Below, in pieces: positions 46,674 through 57,675 of a DNA stretch of 64,000 bases (position 1 is its first letter; every line of letters begins with the position of its first letter). Origin of the DNA: Marasmius tenuissimus (Eukaryota; Basidiomycota; Agaricomycetes; Agaricales; Marasmiaceae); assembly GCA_029532415.1 (NCBI GenBank), contig JAQOTA010000057.1, positions 62,001 through 126,000 of the forward strand, in the 5' to 3' direction. The translations under genes were made by a program, and so were the position numbers. Under the pieces are notes generated by a model, which worked only from the letters and a program-made list of their open reading frames with translations, did not search any database and was not told the origin of the DNA.

Positions 46674-48423
46674 CTACGAAGAGGCTTCTCTTGACTGATG
46701 AAAGCCACGGAGGTTGTTCAAAGTAGAAAAGTGTTCTACGCCAACGCTCCACCTGGACGCATCCACGAGGGCGTTTCTCGATGCGAGATCCGACAGTTTA
46801 TATTCACCTTCCTTTTGAAACCCATGGTCGACCCACCGAAACAGACCATCTGCACTATAACAAGTGAATGAAAATCGCTCCTCGTCCGTCGCGATGGCGG
46901 TGTTGAAATGGCAGATCAGTGCAGAGGGGATATAAATCGTACAACCAGGCGGAAACTCAATCACCATCCCAAGGTCCCATAGAACTAAATGGCCACCTTT
47001 ACGGTAATCATAATTCCCCAGGGCGGTGATGGCACACCAGCCCAATGCAAGGTTGCTCGAATCCCTATGCGGAAGGCAGACCGTGCGAGGCCCAAAGTTG
47101 ATTGTAAACGCAGCGAAAACAGCGGCGGCGAAGGGAGGTTCGAGATCGGGATACTCCCACAAAAGACTGCCCATGGTAACCGCGTAGTAGATAAAAAGAT
47201 CAGGAGCCCACGTTAAAAACGCCACTGGAGACCAAAATGAGATGTGAATAATACAGAAACGTAGCGGCGTACTGGACATATGACCCGCGATTCGCTTGAA
47301 CACACGATGATCCCGAATCTCCTCCATCTTGCTTCCGCCTCGCGCCTTGATGATTCAACATCATGGGTCTCTAAGGCAGAAGATGGATAAAATCGTGGAC
47401 AGGATGGAACGTCAAATTACTTACCGGCTGGCCATTGCCAAAGGAAATCCCGTAGCTAACGCCGTGGGTAGCGCCCCTCCTCTCATCATCATCTTCTAAA
47501 AAATTGCACTTCAAACTTTTTTCCCTGATGACTGCCGCAGCGATATCAAGATCTCCTTCCCAGGAACTGCAGTTCTTCGGGCCCGGAACTACCAAGCTGA
47601 AAACTTTCTGAGTCGACGGACAGGTTATGCACTGTGTAACCCTGATAGGGTGATTTCACGTTGAAACAAAAGAGGGGTGGAACGAAAAAGACAAAACATA
47701 CTTTTCTTTGTAGGGTACCAGCGCAAAATTATGGGTACCATCGCCCACTAATTCATCCAACCGCCATACTCACCGGGCAGGCAATGATCGTCTAGGATTA
47801 CCGGTGTATGCAGTGGATGTCGCGAGATGTTCCAATCGAGACGTCGAAACCGTGTTTCGTTTTCCTGAGATACCGTCCTGGGCCTGTCCTGCAGTGGCAA
47901 CATGCCGACCGATAAGACGGTTGGCTAGTTGCCGCAGAGCATCGACGCTCGAGGTGAAGATACCGGGCTTGTTTTGCTTTCGCTTCACACGGCGTTGAAT
48001 GTGGCTGCGTTGTTGAGCTTGCTTTCCGTCGTCAGTCTGGCGTGGAGGAGAATCATTCCGAGGGTTTTTGGAGCGTCCGCCATGTTGAGAGTCTGCGGAA
48101 CATTCCCCCTTGGAAGTAGCCCCACGCTTCCTTTTCCTCTTCTTGTGGTGGGCCGGCACCTCCATGGTGCAGGAAGCCGCTAATTCCGTAGGATCGAAAC
48201 ATACTGACGGCGACGCTGAGGGGTCTCCTCGGGACGTATGTTCGGCGAGAGTCCGGTTCGAGCGTGAGTCGACAGTTTCTGTGAATGGCGGTGGATCCAA
48301 TTTCACGTCAAGGACATCAATAACCGGATTTGATGGGGCATCCAAGAGTGATTGCAACGTTGTTTCCGCATATGATACGTGGGGAGAGTAGCAAGCCCCA
48401 GACCGAGTCTTGCAAAGATGCAT
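46674..48423 (-). CDS. TET/JBP-like 2-oxoglutarate/Fe(II) dioxygenase
   Basis: Exons on minus: 48423-47802, 47747-47702, 47641-47425, 47345-47273 and 47224-46674. All junctions keep frame; the 47425/47345 acceptor is a less common AAG. The N-terminal half is basic and disordered, with nuclear-localisation-like KKRKRKR and RRVKRKQNK. The C-terminal half is the double-stranded beta-helix domain: HxD iron motif in LPHRDSSNLALGWCAIT, GGHLVLWDLGMVIEFPPG, distal His in ICHFNTAI, and a 2-oxoglutarate Arg candidate in EERFSFT, then GLFRWVDHGFQ. This pattern is that of the fungal TET/JBP proteins, a family expanded in basidiomycetes whose members oxidise 5-methylcytosine or related pyrimidines in DNA. 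The catalytic residues are all present, so activity is plausible. The exact base or substrate cannot be told from sequence. Extra 5' exons may exist in 48504-48960. Confidence 0.75.
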
Positions 48424-49259
48424 GAGGTCAGGAGGTATGAAGGCAAACAGGCTGTAAAGAAGGCAACTTACCAGACGCGTGGAAAATAGATTCGTGAAAT
48501 ATGCTATGACAAAGAAGAATCAGGGTCAATTAGATCAATATCACTAAGTGAACGGTGGATCCTGGAGGTCGAGTACCAGAAAAGAGGGAAATGTGGCTCG
48601 GAAACAATCAAGCAGCATAGCTCGTATAGACGAAGGAATTGTACCCCGAACACGTCTGACTCCCTGGCTAGAGTGTCATAGGAGCTCAAGGGGGACAACG
48701 GAGTTCGACGTGTACAGGGCATGGGCCACATGGAAACCACCGACGCAATGAGAGATTAAAAGACAGACTCACTTAAGTATGCCATCAGCGTTACGGGGCG
48801 CAACGGAGGGCAATAACAGCGGTGAACAAGGAGTGTAAGTCAAAGGTGGTGGTGGGACAGAAAGACTCTGGTGCTGACCAATAAACCAACATAGACATGT
48901 GATCGCGTAAGTCGGACTTTTTTTTTGCAGGACACCACGACGCGAGGTTTGCCTTACCAAATCGGAAGATCATAAATAGCATAACCACCAAAGCAAGCAC
49001 AGGAATACCATGTATTTCTTCACGCTACGATACACATACATAAGAAGGCACACAATAGCAGCAACAGGGACGGTAATGGAGGCACAGACCTAATAGCAAC
49101 GGATATATGTAAAGACAGGGGTTGGTAAGGATCGTGGAGATGAAGGTCAAATAGTAATGTGTGGGGGGGGGGGGGGGGGGGCGGAAATACAAATGAGATT
49201 CGCAGTCATATATTGATTTACGGCAGAGATGGCAAGAAATGCGAACGACGTTGTGCAGC
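48424..49259. other. Possible 5' exons of the TET-like gene, and a 19-G tract
   Basis: Minus-strand open pieces at 48740-48504 (ending SDIDLIDPDSS) and about 48960-48769 (PPPLTYTPCSPLL) are acidic or proline-rich and could be upstream exons of the TET/JBP-like gene, but I could not establish joining frames. At 49163-49181 there is an uninterrupted run of 19 G. The rest is spacer downstream of the gene that ends at 49260. Confidence 0.3.
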
Positions 49260-52200
49260 TTAGTCGCGACGGTCAAGTACAATGACGAACATTATGTTGA
49301 GGCTGACCCCCCAATACCTCATGGCTTGGAACGGTTTGTATGAGGAGGTGGAGAAGCCAACCGTCACCAAGGTATTGACTGGCAACTCTTTGTCAGATGG
49401 CAATCGGGGGAGTGAGTCGATGCTAGTCCAATCCTGAGGGGTGAACATGAAACCGCCACTGAAAGGACCGGACCTTCCATCAAAGACAGGCACTAAAAAA
49501 GTGGCGGGCGAGAGACAATTAGTCAACGAATGTTGGGACCTCAGAGAAGCCTGAGCATAAAGTACCTTCGTCAGTGTACTGAAGGACAGTTTTCGTAAAG
49601 ATGGAGGTCGTGGCCGGGTTGTCCCCCCCAAAGGTCATAGGCGCCAGTGTCTTTCCTGCGCCGGTACTGTCTTCCACAAGCTTAGTAGGCGCCCCACCTA
49701 CGAAATACAACAATTCAGACACGGTGCCACGGTACAAAAGAACTACGAATATGAGAAGTAGATACAAGAACGTACCTGTGGTGCTTTCGTCGCTTGCAGT
49801 GGACTTGTTCTTGGTTTGGAACATGGCAGCGCCGTTGGAAAGGTCGCAATGAACATGGAAAATGTTACGTTTGTGGAGACTTCCCAGCGCGCCTTGGAAC
49901 AGTTCGTACTCCTGTGCAAGCTGACGGACATGGAGACTCTTCGATGGATAGCCGCGACCTGAATCGTAACCTTTTAGATCGGATGTCCACGAAAATCCAG
50001 TGGTCACGAAACAAGCCGGGACAGTACGACCAGCGACGGAAACAAGAAGCCCATCCCATGCATTGGTGACGGGGAGATTTCCGTTGTGATTGAGGTTGAT
50101 AACGGAGCCCCACGAGTCGAAGTTGAGGGCGGCGTTGAGTCGGCTACATCGGTTGTTAAGCACGACAAAGCATGTATGTATGGGATGGAACACTTACTTG
50201 ACAGCCAGATTGTCAGTGCAAAGGGAGAACGCATAATCAGCGTCGTAAGGAAGTCCTTTGGGCAAGAGATCACGGTCTTTGCCGAAACCCATCATCTGTG
50301 CGCGTCTGTCAAATATATAACGGCGATTAAGATACGGGGAGGAAAGAGACGAAAGAAATACTGACGTTACACGAGCTCTAGATGGAAGGGCAGTGTACAT
50401 AGGCATAAGCCGTGCGCTCTGCAAGGAAACATTCAAGGCAGGCTCAGGAGCGTAGCCGTTGCCAGTGGCGGGAGGGGGACCAACGGTTGTAGGTGGAGGT
50501 GGGACATGGGCCAGGGCAGCAGGAGCTACGGAAGGAGCGACGGCAACATAGGCAGGCGGTGCTACTGACGATGTGGTGGGAAGAATAGCATTGGAAGAAC
50601 CCGCGCCGTTGTAAGCAGCATCGGGACTGCTGTTTGCAAGAGGTACACCAGCGGGGAGGAAGCCACCCATAGACACCGAGTTGGAGGATCCATGAATCGA
50701 GCCAGTGGCGACCGGCTGGCCTTCGGGCACACGCGTCTGAGTCGCGTTCTCCATTGGAGAACTCTGCGAGACTAATGTGGACGACTGCGCAACACGCCTC
50801 TTCTTTGAAGGGGATGGTAACGACGTCGATACCGCACAAGCCGCGGGTCAGACAGGCGACCTCTGCACACGCGAACCAGACGACGAGGGATGAGATTCAT
50901 GAGCCGTGTTGGAGTGACCAGCGACGGGTGGAGGAGCACGCGGAGCTGGCACAGGAGTATCGCGTTGACAGGGTGGATTCCTAGAAGCAAAAGCAATGCT
51001 CTTCTGGCCAGTCAGACCATAGTGCACGTTGGCGTCTTTAGACCGACGTCCTTCACGAGAGGAACGATGGGAACTAAAAGGAAAGGCGATGAGGGATGAA
51101 AAGACGAGAGCATAATCAGATGACATACGAAGGACAGATGGGAGGGTAGTCTTCATAGAAGACCTGACCGTCAGCATCATTGGACGTTTCAGAGCTGAAA
51201 AGGTACACCTGCCGAGTCAGCGCAAACACGTCGAGCATACGGAAAGGGTACTAACGTATCCCCGTTGCGTGTGTTGCGAGTGGACAAGCCATCATGCGGT
51301 CCCACGTCAAATGGCATGGACAAGTCATCCATGAAAGTGTCGATAACGGCGTATTCAGCTGGAAACACCTATTAAGCGAAGGGATCAGATTGGACGGGAT
51401 GAAACTAACCTTCGACCTCGGAGCTGGGTTGAACACCAATCTCGGGAGTCGACTCTTCGTCGGTCACACCTCCATCGTCGATGAAAGAATCGGACAGATC
51501 GTACTCGTCTATGTCTTTGGCGGTACTGTCTGCGATACCGTTCCAGGATGCGTATCCCCCATCGGATTCGACGCCAGACTGGTTGGAACCTTCGGGGTCG
51601 GCGGCGTCGTTGATGAACTTGGCGTACTTGCTGTCGACGGGCAGGCCACGTTTAGCACGGTGGACTGCGTCAATCATGTCTGAAGTGGTGGGGAGGGACT
51701 CCACGGGAGAGATCGAACGTGGGAAGGAAGGGGCACGACGAGGAGTGACTTCGTCGTCCGAAGACGCAACGGACCTGCAGTACCGGTAAGAGCAGCGAAT
51801 CCCAACACAGACCGAAGTACGCACTGTTTAGTTTTCCTGGCTGGCCGGGGCGGTGTTTGCCACTTGGATCGAGGCACAGCCTGTGGGCGAGAACCACCAC
51901 GGGAGACCCTCGAGCGAGATGTACTGGAAAGAAACATCAACTCGGTACGTCTATGGATGCACTAACAGATGGCGTACCTGGGGGCCCAGTCAGAGCTGTT
52001 GTTACCATCCTCAGTCGCACACGCGTCATCGTTGAACTGGGAACAGGCCTGCTCATGACTGAACGGATGTCAGAGACTTAACCGGCGAATTGATAACATA
52101 CATACTCCAAACGGTCAAGAAGGGCAGAAGATTTGCGGGAGCCAGAAGAGGGCATTTCAAGACTAAAAAGGCAGTTGAGACCAAGGGCGAGATCCAGAAC

Positions 52201-52956
52201 ACCAAACGTACGTACAGAGAATCGCGAATGGCTTGCTTCATACGCTCGGTGGGGACGTGCCTAATACAGGACAAATGGAGTCAGAAAGGGAAGGGAGCCG
52301 AAGAACGGGGAGGCTTACTTTCTACCGGATCGGCGAACGTGAGGAGACCCAAGGGGGGAGCGTAGAGTGAGACCATCAAGGTCGATGTCCTCGCTGTCAT
52401 CATCGTCAGAAACGGGAGCAGCTGGCCTTTTTTTTGGGGACAACGTCCTACGAGGAGAGGAGTAGACGTGAGCGAAATGTGGACAGGGAGGTACGACTGG
52501 GCTTACCTAACACTGCATCCAACATATACAAAGGGTAACAGGGAATATCAGTGTTAATCGATGCGTGAAAGGCACTGGATATCAGGACATATGGAGCACG
52601 TAAACCTTGCTGCGACGGTTTTTGCTTGGCGCTGGAGGTTAGCGTGAGTGAACGGACGGGGGAATGAACAAACGGAAGACCCACCCCTCTGTGGTAGAAG
52701 AAAAAGCAGGCGATGGAGAACGCCTGGGTAGGTAGAGTTAGCATGAAAAGTTCTGTGCATAGAAAGACCTTCAACAACTTACGACGGAGGGAACGCTATG
52801 ACAGCAGGCGCTTCACGGGGACTGCATAACCACGGTCAGAACTAAGTTGGAACAGTAGAGGACGATGTTGTACGATGGCACTGCGCATTCTGAACCCGGA
52901 GGAGGACGACGGGCTGATTTGTTTTTGGAGGAAGACGTTTGCGATTTGCGGAGCAT
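49260..52956 (-). CDS. Large multi-exon protein of unknown function (disordered N-half, globular C-half)
   Basis: Minus-strand gene assembled from many open pieces; exact splice sites were not all resolved. The likely start is MLRKSQTSSSKNKSARRPPP at 52956. A basic/acidic segment follows (DDDDSEDIDLDGLTL, then SGRK, about 52430-52310). Next come KQAIRDSL, MPSSGSRKSSALLDRLE, an acidic serine-rich exon (51790-51400) and a proline/alanine-rich stretch (50760-50440). The conserved C-terminal part has MPMYTALPSR, LNFDSWGSVINLNHNG, VPACFVTTGFSW and SLHKRNIFHVHCDLS. The last exon, near 49440-49260, holds IDSLPRLPSDKELPVNTLV and ends NIMFVIVLDRRD. I recognise the C-terminal pattern as a recurrent mushroom hypothetical family, with no function known to me. 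It is placed divergently from the plus-strand gene at 53892 and upstream of the TET/JBP-like gene. Confidence 0.55.
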
Positions 52957-53891
52957 AACGAGTTAAGCGACAATGATTCGGGGTCAAATTTAGGTTGAAA
53001 CGGCGAATGCAGTAGACTACTTATATGGGGCCGGGGGGTAAATGTACGAAAAGAATTTAAAGGAGAATTTAAATAAAAGTAGGGTTCGACTGACCTGTTA
53101 GAACTACTACAATTTTCCAGTCCCCAATCATACATGGAGCATGGCCGATCTGTTTACGAGACCAAGGTCGCCATTGAGGATCGGGAAGCCGCGAATTAGA
53201 AGTGCGAGTGTGACAGGTGCATAATCACGAGGAGAAGCAAGTTGATTTCGACCAAACGGTGAACCCTGTGTGTCGACCTTTGGTATTCCGAGGAGACCTT
53301 CGCCGTAGGAAGGAGGGACAATCGACTGAGAGTGTCATCTACGGACAGGAAATGTCAAGACATGGGGAGACGGAGACCACTGGTGGCACACATTCCACAC
53401 TAAGATGCGCGAAGCGATAAGGACCCGGATTGACCGAAAGACTGGCTTCACCAAAGCAACAACGGAGAGGAATGTCAATTTGAAAAATTGTAGACAAGAA
53501 GACGCATGTAGTAACGTACCGATGGCGGGGGATCGCTGAGTACGCATACGCTGCGATAAAAGGGAAGAAATGGAGGGGGGGTTCTTCACCGATAAGAGGA
53601 GTTTCGGGAAATTGGACGGGCAGCTGGTTGAAACCAAGGGGGTGTTTGATAGTAGGGGTGTAGGATTAAAAATCATCCGTAGAAGACATGGGGGTTCCGC
53701 CTCTGCATCTGACCATCACAACCCACCTCAATATTTTGAGCCCGGTATTCCAATGAACAAACATTATGACGAAGAGGGAGCTGGTGAGTGGCCAAACCCC
53801 GCCCCCCCCCCCTCCCTCCCTCTACAGTCACAATATACCGACCACAACCAAATTTACAGGGAATCAGCTCGATGACACGGGGTTGAGAAGA
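52957..53891. other. Divergent intergenic region
   Basis: About 930 bases between the minus-strand gene starting near 52956 and the plus-strand gene starting at 53892, expected to hold both promoters. It includes a C-rich run near 53802-53812. The open plus frame extends upstream of 53892 to about 53766, so a slightly earlier start for that gene is possible. No RNA gene or repeat seen. Confidence 0.4.
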
Positions 53892-55046
53892 ATGACCTCC
53901 GAAAGCAAGGGTAAAGCATTCATTTCAGTGGTGCCCGTGAGTCCTATATTGGTTGTAAAACGGACAGCACCGGGATGAAACTTTTTTAGGACAGACGCTG
54001 GCCGTCGGCGCTCCACGTAGAGAAACACGGGACGCCGCCATCCTTTCGCCTAGTCCAAACAGCAAACGAGGAGAAGGAAGAGATCGTGTTCACCATACAA
54101 GGTGTACTTCTGAGGAAGGATCTCCCACCCTTGGACAAACCCCTGGGAAGGCGAGTAACTTTGAACGGCGCTGAACCATGTGCTAAAGTCACAACAGAAA
54201 TACTCGAGTGGTGTTCCTTAGCCAGCAAATAGAGCTGGTTGGGCTTGGAAGCAACCTATTCGATAAAGCTATGGAAGGACTGGATGTTGTAGAAGCCCAG
54301 TTCCGTCGCAGCTTGGACGATGGCGAGATCGAGCACCATAGGGTGGGTAAGACCGTTGACGGATACAAGGCGATGGAACTATCGAACAGGTATGTAACCT
54401 GGAAGGATTCCACAAGTGGGGCGGAGGAAGTGGAGTTAGGCGACGATGTAGATCCCAGGGGATTCCTCTCGAAGCTCATGGGCGAAAAATACGTGCGCAC
54501 GGAGGAAAACGTTGTGGTGTACTACGAGCTGGTACAAGACGGAGATGATAACGCCGAACGGTAAGCAAAGTACGGTCTGTGACCCGCAAATGACCGAGAT
54601 ACTCACTAGGATCATAGGTACATAGAGTGCTCTCCGAAACGTTTCAAGAAAGGCGATATTGTGGAAGCACAGTTCTCCTTGTCCTGTGTATCGCTGGGCC
54701 AACGTAACGGAAACAAGTGGAGGATGGTCGGAATCCTCCGATCGCTGACGCTCCTGGACGGAAAATTCACGGAGGTGAATACACATTTGCATAGGGAGTA
54801 ACTGACTTACAGAGATATATTTAGGACACCATTAAAGCAGAAAAAGAAAGCCTCAAGGGCCAGGCTGACGAACGTGGCGGTCTGAAGAAGGGGTCACGAA
54901 TGGGAATATCCGCGCCATCTCTGAAGCGTCGGGTGGGCCATGCTCGATACTCGAACTCCATGACGGGTACAGGCAATGTGGAGGGAACTGCAACTACGGG
55001 AGGTGGAGACGTTATTTTCGCGGAAGCTAAAGAGAAGGTTGATTAA
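53892..55046 (+). CDS. Multi-exon protein of unknown function, Agaricomycete hypothetical family
   Basis: Proposed exons: 53892-53936, 53990 to about 54153, about 54219-54560, 54618-54774 and 54835-55046. The first and the last two introns have clear GT-AG borders and keep frame. The second, GTAACT...CCAG (about 66 bases), is the only join I found that avoids the stop in AGCAAATAG. The protein starts MTSESKGKAFISVVP. It has FTIQGVLLRKDLPPLDKPLG, then FDKAMEGLDVVEAQFRRSL, KKGDIVEAQFSLSCVSLG and WRMVGILRSLTLLDGKFTE, and a tail with LKRRVGHARYS. The pair of related EAQF segments (residues VVEAQF and IVEAQF) suggests two copies of one beta-rich motif. I recall similar hypothetical proteins from mushrooms but no function. 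The neighbouring gene on the left is divergent. Confidence 0.6.
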
Positions 55047-56002
55047 ATAGTAGTAGTAGGCATGATGCGTATCGGTACTTACCATTTCGGAGCGCACAGA
55101 CACCCCAGCCGCAGTTAAACTAGTCGTCGAACAGGCCAACATGGTGTGCATAAAAGAGGGGCGGCGACGTGTTGAAAACGGGACCGGATGAATAACGCGT
55201 GTGACTTTTGACCCAATCGGGACAGCCTTTCAGGCAGGGAGGGATTAGAGTCCATATATGGAAAGTAACATAACAGATCACGGACTGTGACTCACCGGCA
55301 ACATACAACGTTCCCCACAAGTTGTCGGAACCTCGAACGGTGATGCTGCGCACTCTGAAGCCAGGCACATACAGGCCAGATTTAAGGGGAGTGGTTTTAC
55401 AAACTCCTAAAGGTAAGTACTATTTGCTTACGCTCACTGTATTTAGTTATCAGATTGTCGGGCGGTTCGTTCAACGAATTGCGTGTGCTCACTGTGTGGG
55501 TATTCTTTGGAAACTTCGCGGCATTGTCGAATGGCGCAAACAAGACAGGTCGCGAAGTACGCCCGGAGGGGTATGGACCCCTTCTTTGTATAACCAAGTG
55601 GTCGGGACGCCATGGCAAATGGGAACTGGTGGACTATACTAGCAAATAATAGACTGCTTGATCAGATTTAACACACTCATAAGCCCGGGAGCATGCAACT
55701 CGCACCGAAAGGACAACAACGTTCCCTAATACCGAGTGGAGTTTACTCGTATGGTCTCGTACCATCACCTTGCTGATCAATAACTTACCGCTCAGCACAG
55801 GTGGCACTGCACCCTCTAATGGCATATGGTCAACTTATGGATGGGGCTGAGCGAACGGGTATGTTCACGAGGCAACACCGACATTCCTAAGGGAACTGCG
55901 ATGATCTGGTACACGCCGCCGCGATGGTCATGCCACTCAAAACTCCGTCTTTTACATCTTCGAAGCACGGAACCGAATTGCTGCAGGTATCGTTCGCCCT
56001 TC
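55047..56002. other. Intergenic region before the F-box gene
   Basis: About 950 bases with only short frames. A plus frame is open from 55826 into the F-box gene, so the start could lie upstream of the chosen ATG, but the upstream peptide has no F-box-like features. An AT-rich stretch and the probable promoter of the F-box gene lie here. Nothing else recognised. Confidence 0.4.
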
Positions 56003-57675
56003 ATGTCTTCCCTACAGCAACAGGCGCACACATATCAGTTTGACGAATTGCCCACAGAACTCTGGACTACAATAGTGTCTCTTCTATCAAGGGGAGACCT
56101 GCAAAGATTCTGCCTCGCCAACAGGTTTTGCTACTTGGTAACGACACCCCTCCTCTATCGCAAGCTCCGGTTTAAGACGAGCAAAGCGCTTGACCTGGCT
56201 TTACCGTTTTGGAATCGAAACGAAAACATCGATGTCAACCTCCCAGTGAAGGTCCCATCTCTACCGACAGAGATTCCCCTCCTTCCCGGCGTGAGCGAGA
56301 TGGTGGAGACAATCGCCCTCGGGTCACCCGTCTTTACGTCGGGCGACACCAGCGATTATCTTAACTTCTACCAGCCCAACCTTTTTGCCCTCCTACACTC
56401 CTTCACGAGGGTATGCACGCTCTATATGACGTCTTGCTATTTCCCTGTAGAAGAGTTGCGTAATGTTATCCCATCGCTGCCCTCCCTATGTGACGTCTGC
56501 CTGTTCGACATTCAGGCTTTATCATCTTCCCATCGTAGACAGTTGATCTGGGAAGGTGACACAGAGTTTATCATCGAGGAAGACCCAACTCCCCCGACAT
56601 CTCCTGCGACACACGACGACGCCATGCCCGAAAGGGGTCCTTTCCGTTCGTATCTGGATGACCTGTCGTTCCATGTTACGTTCGAGCTGAGGAGGGTAGA
56701 ATTCTTGGAGCTCAACGACGACTCTCTCGAAAGAGAGGGGAACATTCACATTATCACCAGGATGCTCATGTCCGCAGGATTATCTTCCGTTTCCCTAGAT
56801 CTGGACGTGCTAAAGAGGGTCTTAGCATACGCCCCCAGACACGTCGTCGGTTGGACGGGGGCTATACCAAGCAGGTGTCTGAAAGAATTCAGTCTCGTGG
56901 GCTCGGAGTCCACGGATATGCAATGTTGGGTTGAGGACGAGATGCAGAAGTGGATCATATCCCCAGGATGGGCTCTCGCCATCACGCGGATACTTCAACC
57001 CAGCGATTCCAATATCACCACCCTCAGGCTCTGCGACGGCCGAAGCAGTCACTTTGGAGGTTTGGAGTACGGGTTGAAGCTGCGCAACATGCACACTTAT
57101 CAAGGATGCATCGCATTCCTACGCAGTGTCTTGGACGGCAGTCCAAGCAACACTCTGCAACACCTTAGGACACACTCATGCCCAGCAGGCCAGGGTGAAT
57201 GGAGCGCACTGGGAGGCCTAGCCAGTCTCATACCCTGCGTTGAGATGTTTGAGTTTGACGTAGAACCTTTTTACGAAATCAACACTGTAAGATCATTCTG
57301 CGGGCAGTCTCAGCAAGCACTGACGTCCTGGTTGCAAAGGAATTTCTGGAAAAGCTCGGACCAGAGGTGCTGTACTTATGGTGCAACTTGGGGGAGGTAC
57401 ACATAATACACATGCGTGCCTATCGCGAGGTATACGAGGACCGCATGACACGCCAGAAGCGGGTGGACAAACTCAAATCAATCTTGGCAGGGGATACGCT
57501 GGAGGAATGGGCGATGCTATGCCCCGAGCTTGTTCTTGTGGAATTCTCAGGCCTCTCTTTTGTTCACTTTGAACGCAAGGACGGCGAGTGGAAGAAGGAG
57601 CGGCAGCCAATGTGGAACGAGCCGTGGCGGGAGAAGGAAGAGCGATCGCCACCGAGGTTTTTTAAGCGTCGTTGA
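56003..57675 (+). CDS. F-box domain protein, two exons
   Basis: Start chosen at ATG 56003 because the F-box follows directly: MSSLQQQAHTYQFDELPTEL then WTTIVSLLSRGDLQRFCLAN and TTPLLYRKLRF. The open frame runs further upstream (to 55826) but without supporting features. Exon 1 is 56003-57286, the intron is 57287-57339 (GTAAGA donor, AAG acceptor), and exon 2 is 57340-57675. The join restores frame and gives a protein of about 540 residues. The C-terminal part has irregular leucine-rich segments (SLPSLCDVCLFD, LRRVEFLELNDD, LSSVSLDLDVL, LQHLRTHSC) and a highly charged tail ending PPRFFKRR. Expected role is substrate recognition in an SCF ubiquitin ligase. Substrate unknown. This is the third F-box-type gene in the window. 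Confidence 0.75.

Noticed and set aside
55826..56002. N-terminal extension of the F-box protein
   Set aside because: The upstream 59 codons have no conserved features, whereas the F-box begins right after ATG 56003.
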